DNA of 64,000 nucleotides. It comes from Beroe forskalii. Taxonomy: Eukaryota; Ctenophora; Nuda; Beroida; Beroidae. The notes below the pieces were generated by a model that made no database searches, had not been told where the DNA came from, and saw only the letters and a list, made by a program, of their open reading frames with translations. The translations under genes were made by a program, and so were the position numbers. The stretch is taken from positions 2,409,755 to 2,473,754 of the forward strand of contig WFMF01000001.1 of assembly GCA_011033025.1 (NCBI GenBank), in the 5' to 3' direction. Positions 1-11,136 of this stretch are shown piece after piece. Position 1 is the stretch's first letter, and every line of letters starts with the position of its first letter.

Positions 1-2895
1 AAAATTGGGGAAAATGGAAGATTAGGCATGGCGCATATACGGCTGATATATTATACGACAAACATGAGCTCAAACCGTACGTTGTGATATATGGTAGTTT
101 ATTGTCATGTCGCTAAAACAAGCCTGAAAGGTGTATATTTTAGTGTACTGTCATGTCGCGGTAGGGAGAAGCTGTTGTTGGTCAACCTGATTTCACACTA
201 CAACAGGTATCCACACAACACATCTTTTAACATAATTTCCCCTAGATACGAATCAGCGAAATAGTGTCGGCGAAATAATGCCAACGTCAAGAACTTGCCA
301 CTTAGAGCTATGGAAATGTTGTATAAGTAGGATTCGGGAAAATGGTGTGAATATAACTCAGTTTTCCGGGTTTTTGCTTTTTTTCGTGCTGCGTAGGGTC
401 GAGCGGCAAGAAATACAATTAAGCAATTACAACCAACTCGTCACGGGAATAAACTGAGATGATCAGAGTACTCAACAGTAAGACGTGGAGACTGGAAGAT
501 GGCATTACAATCACGGCTAAGAATGGTTATTAAGTATGGCAAACCACGTTACGGCAAATAGTGACTTGATCAGACAAGTTTTACAGCATATATCAAGTTC
601 TATTACTTTGCAATATTAGTAACATTTGTTCCGTTATTAATGATAATAGCTTCCTCACGGCTCATAACCTCTCTCTCTCTTATTGTCCTAAAGCAGAAGC
701 CTCATTTACCCAGGTTTAACTTCATTAATAGAGCAATAAGTTAATGCGTATAATTATCAGTATATTACTATCATTATTATGCATATTAAGTTTAATAATT
801 TATACTTTTATATTACAATCACTACAAAAGGTACTTTTATCACGTAAATTGCCTATGAATATTGTGAATCCCAGAGTTTTGCGTGGAGTACTCCACTGGA
901 GTAAAGGAGTTTGCTCCAAAGAAAAGATATTATTTAGGTTGTCAGATACAACAATACAACAGTAAAAGGCTAATTGCTTGCCCTTAAGTTCTGTCATATT
1001 AGTCAGATATTATAAATTGTGAGATAGTTTCTCAATGTACTATGTTAGGCGTGTCAACTGACAATCCAAGAAAAGTCCAGCTGATGCCACCACGCACTCA
1101 AAACACCGGAGTTATTTGTCACGTCTTTTGTCACCGTAAATTCAGAAAAAACGGACTAAATAAAGCGGGAACACACAATCAGTAGGATTCCGATTTATCG
1201 AAATGTGTCACAGTATTTCACTGTTCCCGTCTGTTTTGGGCCGAACTGCTGTCGTCATATAAGTTTTGGGCCGAACTGCTGTTTTTAGATAAGTGTTCTA
1301 GAATCATTGTGATAGTAACCCTGTTCAGCACAGCATGATGTCACCGTTCTGCACGTCAGAACAAAACATGAACTAAAATTCCCAGAGCCCGGATATCTCA
1401 AGTGTCTTCTAGAGATTGGTACCAGAATATGTCAGGTCAGTTTAAAGTATTGCATCACTTTGAAGAAAAGAAGAACTAGAGAAAGGTGCCTGGTAGGAAC
1501 ATTTCAACTGACACACCCAGAGAGTACCCTGTTACTCCTTCATCAAAACATGAAAAGTGGCATGTTAACGTGCTTATCTCTTTTTCTTTTTTTTTTTTTT
1601 TTGTAGAACCAGGAAAAATGTGTCAGTAAGGTACCAACATTCCTAGTGATGTAGTTGGTTCATGATGGGTTATATGAGGTAGTTAGGGCGATGAGGTTCA
1701 GTAGCATGAAACTTCATACGTCATATCTAAAACTACCTCTTATTTCATTCCTTTTTGTGGAAATATGTTAATTTATCTCCCCACTTTATAATATCTGGGC
1801 GAGTTTGCACTTGGGTTGTCAATTAATACGAATGTCAGTGACTCTGAAAAAGTACTTAAAACGGAAGTGGAACCTACTGCTACGCATCTGAATTGTAACC
1901 AGTGCTAATTCTAGATAACTCCTTCATCAAATTATTGAAATCAAGAAAATAAGTACCTTCGAAAATTTTGGAAAATTCCAGGCAGAAAGGTTTTCGAAGA
2001 ATCATGAGCTTTGTCCATGATCCATGAGAATCAATCTACAAAATCATCACGACTTCCACGTTCTAGGTGGTAGTAGAACCGACCTTGCTGCCTCATTTAA
2101 TAAACTCCTTTAAATCATCCGTAGTAATAAATTGCTAATCAATCACGCACGAAGCTTTCTCAACGCTTTCTTCATTTTGAAACTTCCACTAACTCTGTAT
2201 ACCGTGCATGAATAATGGACATTTATAAGTGACGTCATCGTCCAGGCTGAGAGGGGTCATTATAAATCGCTTGTTACAATTTCACCAAGTTTTAACTATA
2301 TCAAAGCATAATAAACAGTAAATGGCACAAAAGAAAGTATGAAGTAGTTAAGTAGAATAGGATGTCGGGCACCACAATTTTGTCACAATGATTGATTTCG
2401 TACAAGAGCAGTCGAAAGAATTAACCATAAAATGCATTCGAGCACCGACAGCTAAAGAGGTAGGACTAATCGGAAATCATTGCCTGGTAGATACTGAATG
2501 AATACAAAAAAATGTTACGACCAAAGGAGACTCTCAAACTGGAACAAAATAATCTGCATTCTGCAGACTGTAGAAACTTAAACAGAAAAAGAGCGTTTTA
2601 TCAAATCGGCAAAACAGGAACCAATAATTTGCAAAAAAGAACGACGTCCAGTAAAAAGTTAGTCCTGTCTGCAAGCTTCTCAGCGACGTCGAGGAATTAT
2701 AAAAAATTCCCTACACGTGTCCACGTGCTACAGCCACGCGCAAAACTAGGCAACCACCATAGTGATGTAATTATTAGGGTTTAAAGTGGCGAATTGTAGA
2801 AATTACGATGCTAATATATTTGTCTGTTCTTCTTAGAGTCTGGGGTTGTGTAGCGAGATATAACACGGAATTTACTTGACTGGTTTCAGGCGACA

Positions 2896-3289
2896 TACTC
2901 TTCAGTCTCAAATAGACGGGGGGGGGACGATTGCAGTTTTTTGGATTTTTACTACGGTGGGGGACAGTTATTTAACACCCTCCCCGTTTAGAAATTTTGA
3001 AAATTTTGAAAAAAATACGTACATAAATCAAAGAAAAATTATATTTTTTGTTAGAATTGTGCAAAATCAAGCAGCAACCTAAAAGCTTTGCCAACTGTTT
3101 CTCAGAATTACGATCTTTTTCTCGATCTGAGTCCATATCTTTGATCAATTTGTGTATTTCAAACCATTCGATTGAAATTTACCTCCCCCTCCCTCTTATT
3201 TGCAACCCCCCCTTTTTACGACGTTTTTGAAAAACCTACACAGGGGGACAGTTATTACAGCCCCCCCGTCTATTTGAGACTGAAGAGTA
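2896..3289. mobile_element. MITE with 29-bp perfect terminal inverted repeats
   Basis: The ends are perfect inverted repeats about 29 bp long. The left end reads TACTCTTCAGTCTCAAATAG then ACGGGGGGG, and the right end is its reverse complement. Both ends carry TA, as expected for a Tc1/mariner-type TA target site. The roughly 394-bp interior has no credible transposase, so this is a non-autonomous element. Short ORFs across it are not genes. Confidence 0.85.
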
Positions 3290-3470
3290 GCAACGTATAT
3301 GATATCATATCACAGAATACGTCTAATATACTACTACAACTTCAGTGGTGAAGCGCACCCACCACCACTGAGCGAAGCCAAAAACTTTTATAAACTTTGC
3401 ATTTTCTCTCAGGGTCAAGAGGTAGAACCATGCACAAAATATCAAGGAGAATTATATAATTAAGTAAATA

Positions 3471-3510
3471 TGACGTCATTATTATGTGACAAAGTGGCAC
3501 TAAGATGCCG
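3471..3510 (+). repeat. palindromic CRE element, copy 1 (degenerate)
   Basis: The left arm TGACGTCATTATTATG is followed about 25 bases later by a degraded right arm. The outer flank ACCGCCTAGTTTA at about 3518 matches the conserved right flank of the family. Confidence 0.55.
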
Positions 3511-3722
3511 CATAAAACCGCCTAGTTTATATTGTTTACGTGCGTGAGTTGAACCACTGAGATATAATATTTACTAGTGTTTGCATATAATATGTCAACA
3601 ACAAGCACAACAACAGTACTAACAGCGCACTTTTTAGGGGACGGTTCCGACTTTGTCTTATCAGCTCAGTTCTGTGCAGTGAGCATACAGCTCTGTGTAG
3701 GAGAATATTTGGGCACTGTTGA

Positions 3723-3763
3723 TGACGTCATCATCATAGATTAACATGCGTAGTTGATGACGT
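3723..3763 (+). repeat. palindromic CRE element, copy 2
   Basis: Left arm TGACGTCATCATCATAG, centre ATTAACATGCGTA, right arm GTTGATGACGT. The arms are imperfect inverted repeats of ACGTCATYAWC. Confidence 0.7.
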
Positions 3764-5665
3764 TTTAGCGCGTATACTGTGGTGACCGGAGCATACAAGT
3801 TCGATAAATCAGGAAGCCAGCACAATGCTCCCCAAACACAAACTTTATATAACAAAAACAAGTAAAAGTCCGGGTTACATCAGGGGAGGGAAGGTTTTAA
3901 AACTTTTACTGTCTTTGAAAAGAAAAAAAAACGTTGAAAATTAAAACATTCAGCACACGGAAGATGGCAGATATATATTGGGTATTTCTATAGCTGCTGT
4001 ATGGGAGTAAGGGGCATGGTACTGAACAAGACTTTTAAAACAAAACTTCCTAACTCCATGACCTTTTTATTTCAGGGTGTATGTGTTCAGATCACGTGAT
4101 TTTAATATTTTATTACATCACGTCTGTTATATCAATGGATTGGTGCGATACATCGCAATTCGAATGATCACTTTCTGATAAACCACTGAGTTTTCAACTT
4201 GGTGCATTCTTGAGGTTTGAGTGAGATATCTGATACTCTGATAATCTCAAGCATGGGAAATGGCTGCAACCTCTTGTAAGTTTTATGTATCAGCATTGAG
4301 CAATCTGTGTTACCTACACAATGCGAGACATACACTCTTTCACTACAAAGTAGCTGTATTCGGCTTGTACAGCCAACTTTGTGTAGCTAAAATTAAATTG
4401 AAAATAAGAGAAGCCTGATAATTTCGAGAGATCGCTAGAGAGACTAGTAACTTTGTCTGAGCAGAAGAGAATACTATCTTTTGCTAGGACCAAAAAAGAG
4501 GAAAATATTATGACGTTTCTCTCGATGAGCTTTGAGCCAACGAAAACTCATTGAAATAAGGCATGACACAAAAAACAGATTTGTACAGCAGAAACTGATC
4601 CGAATCAAGATAATCGGAATATATGAGTTGCAGGAAGAGGCGTGTTTCTAGCCAGACAGCTGATACCTATACAACTATTGGACAACGAGCTGAATAAATA
4701 TGTGTATCCACCACATCCAAGTGGAGCTATGGCAACAAATCGTAATTAAAATAATCAACAAATAAAAGCGGAGTTCAAACTAGACAAAATGTACGCTAAT
4801 TTGTCTGGAGAGAGGAAAAGTATTTAGGTAAACGAGATCTTATAATCTGCAAACGAAGGGGGGAAACAGCCATGATCTAGCTAGAAATATAGGGTAGATT
4901 CATATGTTGTGGTGTCCACTTTTCCTATATTATAGTCTGAACGAACCTCTGATTGACATAAGTGGAAGAGAGTTGGAAAACATGCATATTATAAATGTGC
5001 TAATGTGGAAAAGCCAATTTAATATGTCGTCATGATAATGAGATGATCTCCCGCTACTCTCACATAATAAGAACGTCACCTGTTTTCATTTCATGGCGTT
5101 TTAATTGCTTGCTGGATATGTACTTAACGACCAATTTGTCATTCCTTCATCAAGATCTAGGCGTCAGATAGGGCCATCATGGGTTTGGATTAAGAACATA
5201 TATATCAAACCTTTATTGATTTGTATTGATTATTAAACGAAATGATATCATTAATCATTTACTGATGTATTTACTGATTAATCCACATCGTTTGTATTTT
5301 CCGGGCTTTTTTGAAATCGGATTTAAAATTACGGCTCAGAATAAGAAGCCTCATTTCATTTGAATTCCCACAGGATTATATTAATTAAGAAATTATCAGA
5401 CTTTTATTATCATTCTCCTTTGATAATGGGGCGCCTGCTTTGAATTATATGTTCAAGTTCACACTTTAGATCAAGAAGTTCATGATATTGTATATTTTAA
5501 TTTAAGTATTATAATTGTTACCGGAATAACTTGTTAAAATCTATAACATGGGTGAAAAGAAATAAGGAATTTAATTATATGACATAATCATGGATTATCT
5601 AGAAAATGAATTAATTCACAGAAGAATAATTACCACTTGATCATAATTCAAAAATTATTACTTAC

Positions 5666-8600
5666 GCTGAAAATTCTTCAATTTCTTGAGCGTCGCTGCG
5701 ATACTTTTCTTCAACTTGGCAGATTTGTCAACAGTAGTAGGTTTCTGAAAAAGAGAGAGGGTTACTGATTTCGGCTGACCAATGACCGTGTCTCAGAATG
5801 TGAAAATTATCAAAAATTTCGCAACACACGGCTTTTTCCTTGAACACAGACTGAAGTGTACACCGTGACAGCTGCAGCACAGTATTTTTATCTACATACT
5901 GCAGTACAGAGTAGCTGTAATATGATCAACCATGAGTCTAGATGCTTAGTTGCTTCAACTGATCGGGAAGCAACAAAGAGAAACTGAATCCAAAGATAAA
6001 CTTAGACATGTCAGTGCTTGGTTTTCAGTTCATCTGAGTTTAACTTAAAAGTTAACTTAGGAGGCAAAAACCCCAGGCCAGTGAATCGATAGTTTCATAT
6101 CATGGAATCCTCAGTGTCTAATGTCTATGATTCATGTAAACTTGCCTGATCGGGTCCATATTGCTTTAGACCCTCGCCCTTTGGGCTGCGGGTCTAAACA
6201 GGATACATCCCTTGGCTAAGCCCTCGGGAAGTATCCCAAAATGGACCCGATAGGCGTGTGTCTATGTGCTTTATACAGTATTAATTATCAGGGGATGGCT
6301 CCACTCCCCAGTCCCCTAACGAAATGGAAACCCCCAAAGATCAACGCCAACCTGGCTTCCATATGTCGACTTCATATGCGTGTGAATGTGAGGACAGTGA
6401 TAGCTATGATAATTTGTTGCTATTATTAATTAGAGTGATGAATGGTGAATATCATAACATATAATATATCGTTTAAACTTTATAATGAAAATCACGGCAG
6501 TAGAACACTACCCATGGAGCGCTTTATAGCTCCAAAGTAATATGTAGGAGGGTCACTTCTCACTAGGGCCGGGTTAGGGACAAGGTTTCGTTGGGTTGAA
6601 AGTTTCATGGGATTATTCCATGAAATAACATTTGTATAACATTGATAGATTGATATAACATTGATATAATAACATAACTATAACATTAATATCTCAACAG
6701 TTCATAGTAATGCCTAACACACAGGTGATCTATACTGTACTCAGTCTCAAAGTCTCTTAGGAAATCATAGAACATACCCGTATGGTAATTAATCACATAA
6801 TTACTGTTAATTCTCCCTCCTACCCTTCACTCAACTGTCTACAAGACCGAGTAATTATAGTCCCGTGATGAGGATATGTAACCAATCAGATCACAGAAAA
6901 TTAGGAACTACCCAATGAAATAACAGGAAATAGTGTGCGAGTGAACACAAGAGTGGGGGAGTGAAGATAAGAGGGTTTTGGTATGATATTCATTCTCAAT
7001 GATAACCCTGTCAATGATACTAATTTTCTGAAAAGGGGAAACAAGGGATGATTTCTACACACGTTTTACTCAAAGTGAGGAAGAGTAAAGGTCGGTGTTT
7101 AAATTTATTTCAAATTCTGAATTCGGGTAGAAAAAATTCACAAAATATACTGCAATCATAATCTCGTAAATTTCATAATTCCTATAAGTTTCATGCTTAC
7201 TTTGACTGTCGTCCGGTTATAACCATGTCTCTCAATCCCAAACGGCTTAGGCTTGGTTCGAGTGGTCATGTTCACATCAACTTATATTTCTTGAGGAAAG
7301 AACAATCAACAATTTCAAATTTCAATATGGCTATGTCGTTTACGTTGAATTATGAAGGTCACGCTAAATTCATTTTACAGCTTAAAGTATTCAATAATAC
7401 AATCACTCAATCCCAAACGAATCAATCATATAATCGTCTCCGCCCAAGGATCAACGAAGCAAGGAAATCAGGAAGCGGATCTAAGCATTCAGACGGGTTG
7501 AAATGTGCAGCGACCACTCAAAATGCACAAATTGAGCAATCACTAGGTACTATATAATTTCCAAGCAATACTATGTTCTATTTCCAAGCAATTCCAAGCC
7601 ATAAAACGATGGAGGGGAAGAGTGAAGAAATATTTCATTTCCATCGGTCGGGGGGAAGTAGCGAAGTAAAGTATTTAATATATGACGGGTCATCACAAAA
7701 TCACTTCATTCATTTATTACACTAATTACTTTCAAATGAAATCGGGAGATCGTAGTTAAACGACAGCTTCATTTATCTCTATACAGTAACATATCATTGC
7801 ATTCGATAAAAGCTGCAGCTTATATATTGGAATACTACAACCACAAGAAATGATATATTGTGAAATATTTCACTTCACTGATCTCTACAAAATATACCGT
7901 GACAGCGTCAGCGCTTACCCTGCTCACTGTCACGCTCTGGAAGCAAGCGAAATGACGTCATTATCAGGGTTTAGAGTAGGGAGTTAGTGACGTCACGACG
8001 CCTACTTTTCACACGCAACACAGCGGCATATATCTCGCATTGCAGTGTTCTTGCCTTTTGAGGCAGTGGCATGCGGGTAAAAGTGAAATCTTCATTAACT
8101 CTCTCTCTTGTCGTGACGGAGTGGCTAAATGACTCAATGATTCGTCCGGCGAGAGTGAAAAACGGTTAATTCATCAGACCTAATAAACCAATGGAATTTA
8201 AAACCCTTAAATATATTATTACAGTATTAAGGGAAAGTCCTCTTTTAATGTGTAATAATTAACTATCATGTGTGTACAGTGTAAGTAAGATTTTCAATGG
8301 GGCACAGCGCCCCATTAGCACATGAGAAGGCGCAATACCTAGTGATGCGGGCGGGTTTATGTAGTGTGATGTGGTTTCAGTGAAAAATGGTGGTGACTGA
8401 AGAATCTAGCAAAATATTGACATAACACTACGAAACTACTACTAAAATACGACGAAAAATGCATCAGAATTCAAACGAATGAGGTATGTAGTTAAAAACT
8501 TAACAGGTTAAAGTGAGTAGCTTGAACGTACGAATTACGATGCACAACTACTACGCCCTACACCATGACACAGAATGTTGCAAATCTGACGGGAAACGTA

Positions 8601-10407
8601 ATTCACTGCACAATATTCTCGGGGGTACAAGAATTCAAGATGTCGCACCCTTGAGACAAATAGCTCAACGTAGGTACCTATTATGTGCACAGAATATGTA
8701 CATGTCCACGACGACCTAGCAGCAACTCACATATATTACAATTATTAAGGAGAGGGCTGAGACCATGATGCCTGCTCATGAATGGTCAGCAATTTGGCAG
8801 CGCGCAAAATGTAAATGACGTCATTGTGACCACCTATTTCTCCCAAGAACCTAATATAATATTGATCTTGCAGTATACAATTTGCAGGAAGACACCACAA
8901 AGGGAGACACCAGCTGAGCACATATCTGTCGAGTGACTTATTAAGAATGTTGTGCAGAGGAGGAAGGGCGTGGTTACGTCATCAAGGCACAATTGCTAAT
9001 CCTATTGGTGACGTCACACTGAATGATCAGTAAATTGCACGTTTCACAATGCTTTTGTTCCAGCGGACAATTCATACAATGTATGAAAAATATAATGCCT
9101 TTTGTGTGCGAGTTTGTTGGAACAGTACGTCAAATTTTTACAAAAAATTGGACCTTGTTAAATATCCTATATTATATACATTATACGTCATGATGGCGTT
9201 TATTTGTGATTTCCGTTGGTGGGGTTTTGTGGAGCTATATCTTTTTAGAACTCTGTTTTGTAGAGTTGCAGAAACCTCAGAGTGAAGAATGACAGGTTTT
9301 TGATAACTTTATCATGTGTATGTGATTGTCTCATACGTGAAATTTGGATAGGCTTGGTTTAATTTAATCAACCTAGATTACAGATATATGGACGGATCAA
9401 ATCACAGTACTTCTGTACTGGGATTTGTAGAGTAAAATACAGAAGCGTGAGAATTGACAACTTTCCTCTTCACGGTTTCCACACCACTAAACAAGAGCAT
9501 AAGAAAAAAAGGACAGAATTTTCAAGTCTTATTAATAATCAAGATTCGACCACACAGCTGCTCGAGAGAAAGTCGCAGAAAAGCGACTTTCCTTTCTCAT
9601 TCCTTTTCCTTTTTTCTTCTTTCCCTCTTTTTGGAGCCGTCAGGCCCACCTTTTCAAAAGGTCTGAAAGATTTCAGTTAAACCGTAAACCACCCAGTTAC
9701 CTGAGAGAAAATGGCGGAGAGGGACTGCTTCCACATCTCCACGTCCTCCCTACTTTGTGAACGGAGCTTCAGAGATTTCTGGTTACCGTTTGCTGGTGTA
9801 AGCAGCATAGAGTAGAGTGTTGGAGTATCCAGACTATGGACATCTGAAACAGTTCAGCCAGTTAACTTCTGATGAGCTTTACAATCCTATTTTTCAGGTA
9901 CAAGTTATCTAATAATAATATTTCAATTATCATTCTAGAACAATAAATTATACAATCTTAATTAAGCGTTTTCACTACCTACTATTCTAACAGGTAACCG
10001 TTACTGAAATGGATAGTTACTAAGTTAGGTTTCGATATTCACCTTTCAATGAGTTTTGCTTGAGATTGTCTTCTTCACAGCCGTCTGATATGCTGCAAAA
10101 CTGATTCAAATCAACAACTTCTTTAATTTGCCTCGATCTGTTTCCCTTCTGGAAATGAATGTTACATTAGTATTTAAGTATTCAAACGTACAGTGTTATC
10201 TGGTACATAAAATTCTCATAATATTTGTTTCCAAGAATATGAAAAATAGTTCTTTTGTTTCAAAGAATTAATCCGATTTTGAACTAATTTTACCTTGTCA
10301 ACATCGAAGACTAATAATCTGTCTTTCACCAAGAGAAAATGGTAGGTATACCAAATGGTAGATTCTTTCCTTTGAAGAACACCTTGAACTTCACCTTCAT
10401 AGTCCAT
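5666..10407 (-). CDS. PH-domain protein (3' end not found)
   Basis: Four phase-compatible exons on the minus strand: 10407-10294, 10148-10043, 9843-9701 and 5744-5666. The first three encode one pleckstrin-homology fold of about 120 residues. It starts MDYEGEVQGVLQRK, contains beta strands WYTYHFLLVKDRLLVFDVDK and RQIKEVVDLNQFCSIS, and ends in the characteristic helix SREDVEMWKQSLSAIF with its invariant Trp. PH domains typically bind phosphoinositides or proteins at membranes. The fourth exon encodes a Lys-rich segment (KSAKLKKSIAATLKKLKN). The start is chosen at 10407 because an in-frame TGA lies three codons upstream and an acceptor-like TTCTAG precedes it, implying an upstream 5'UTR exon. 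Further 3' exons are expected because the last exon ends in phase 1. I cannot name the family beyond PH. Confidence 0.75.
6145..6255. repeat. T-shaped foldback (three-way junction palindrome)
   Basis: An outer 11-bp perfect stem (ATCGGGTCCAT 6149-6159 with ATGGACCCGAT 6241-6251) extends by GCCT/AGGC across a one-base bulge. It encloses two independent hairpins. One is TTTAGACCC 6165-6173 with GGGTCTAAA 6190-6198 and an inner GCCC-TTT-GGGC. The other is GGATAC 6201-6206 with GTATCC 6231-6236, continued by TCCC/GGGA and GGC-TAA-GCC. It lies inside an intron of the PH gene. Confidence 0.85.
7953..7995 (+). repeat. palindromic CRE element, copy 3
   Basis: Left arm TGACGTCATTATCAGGG, centre TTTAGAGTAGG, right arm GAGTTAGTGACGTC, then the outer flank CGCCTACTTTTCACACGC. 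This is one of the best preserved copies and shows the outer conserved flank clearly. Confidence 0.75.
9567..9591. repeat. short perfect hairpin
   Basis: GAAAGTCGC and GCGACTTTC form a nine-base-pair stem with a short A-rich loop, followed by a pyrimidine-rich tract. No function is assigned. Confidence 0.5.
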
Positions 10408-11136
10408 GTGCAATCACTAGAAATTTTAAACAATTATATGAAGACTATCAATTCGTTGATAATGCATAGGTAAGAAGGTATTCTTTAAGATACTTTTCCA
10501 TCATAAAGATAGGAACCTGTTTTATTCTATGTTATTTCATGTAACATGATAATAGTTGGCGTTACAGTAAACTGTTGATGCCACCTGCCAGAAATTTAGA
10601 GTAAAATTCTCAGAGGACATGAGGTGATTTAAATCATCAGCAAAGTAAATACCTAAATTCATACCAAACCTTCACTACTCCTCTAATCATTTTATATGTT
10701 GTTTTGTTACTGCAAATAAAGTTATCTAAACCTCGTGAATGTGTTATCATTTATCGTAGTGCCATGATCGTGATAAGTCATGGTATTTCAATATCTTACA
10801 GCATGTTTTTGACGAACTCTATGTTATCAATATAGCATTACCCACATAATATCCTTCTGTTGCTATAGCAACACAAATGAATTCTTCTAATCAATCTAGT
10901 GACCACTGGACACTCATGTCCTCTCTTGTTATTAATTTGCAGCTTCTTCTCTCACTTAGACTTATACTTCACAAAATATTGTATTAGATTGGAGACCCAT
11001 CATTTGAGCAGTAAACCTACACCACTGTACTAGAGGTGTTAAACGAATGTATTCTTACTTTTCCAGATACATCAGCTTATCAGCTTCCAGTACCATAATT
11101 TGTTTTTGGGTTTAATTTTCTTGCTGTTAAAGTGAA
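10408..11136. promoter_or_regulatory. divergent intergenic region between PH gene and GPCR gene
   Basis: About 730 bp separate the coding starts of two head-to-head genes, so both 5'UTRs and probably both promoters lie here. An acceptor-like TTCTAG at about 10420 (minus strand) suggests a spliced 5' leader for the PH gene. I see no convincing TATA box or other named motif. Confidence 0.4.

Larger units (their letters stand above)
1..5665. other. stretch without a recognised gene, with repeats
   Basis: No exon could be supported here. The short ORFs, including a hydrophobic 73-codon one at 744-965, look like chance openings in AT-rich DNA. The missing 3' exons of the minus-strand PH-domain gene should lie in or beyond this stretch, but I could not identify them. 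It contains a poly-T run near 1580, a MITE at 2896-3289 and two copies of the palindromic CRE-bearing element at 3471 and 3723. Confidence 0.5.

Noticed and set aside
744-965. 73-codon ORF with a signal-peptide-like start
   Set aside because: The hydrophobic start is expected by chance in AT-rich DNA; no splice context, repeat in the window or second feature supports it.
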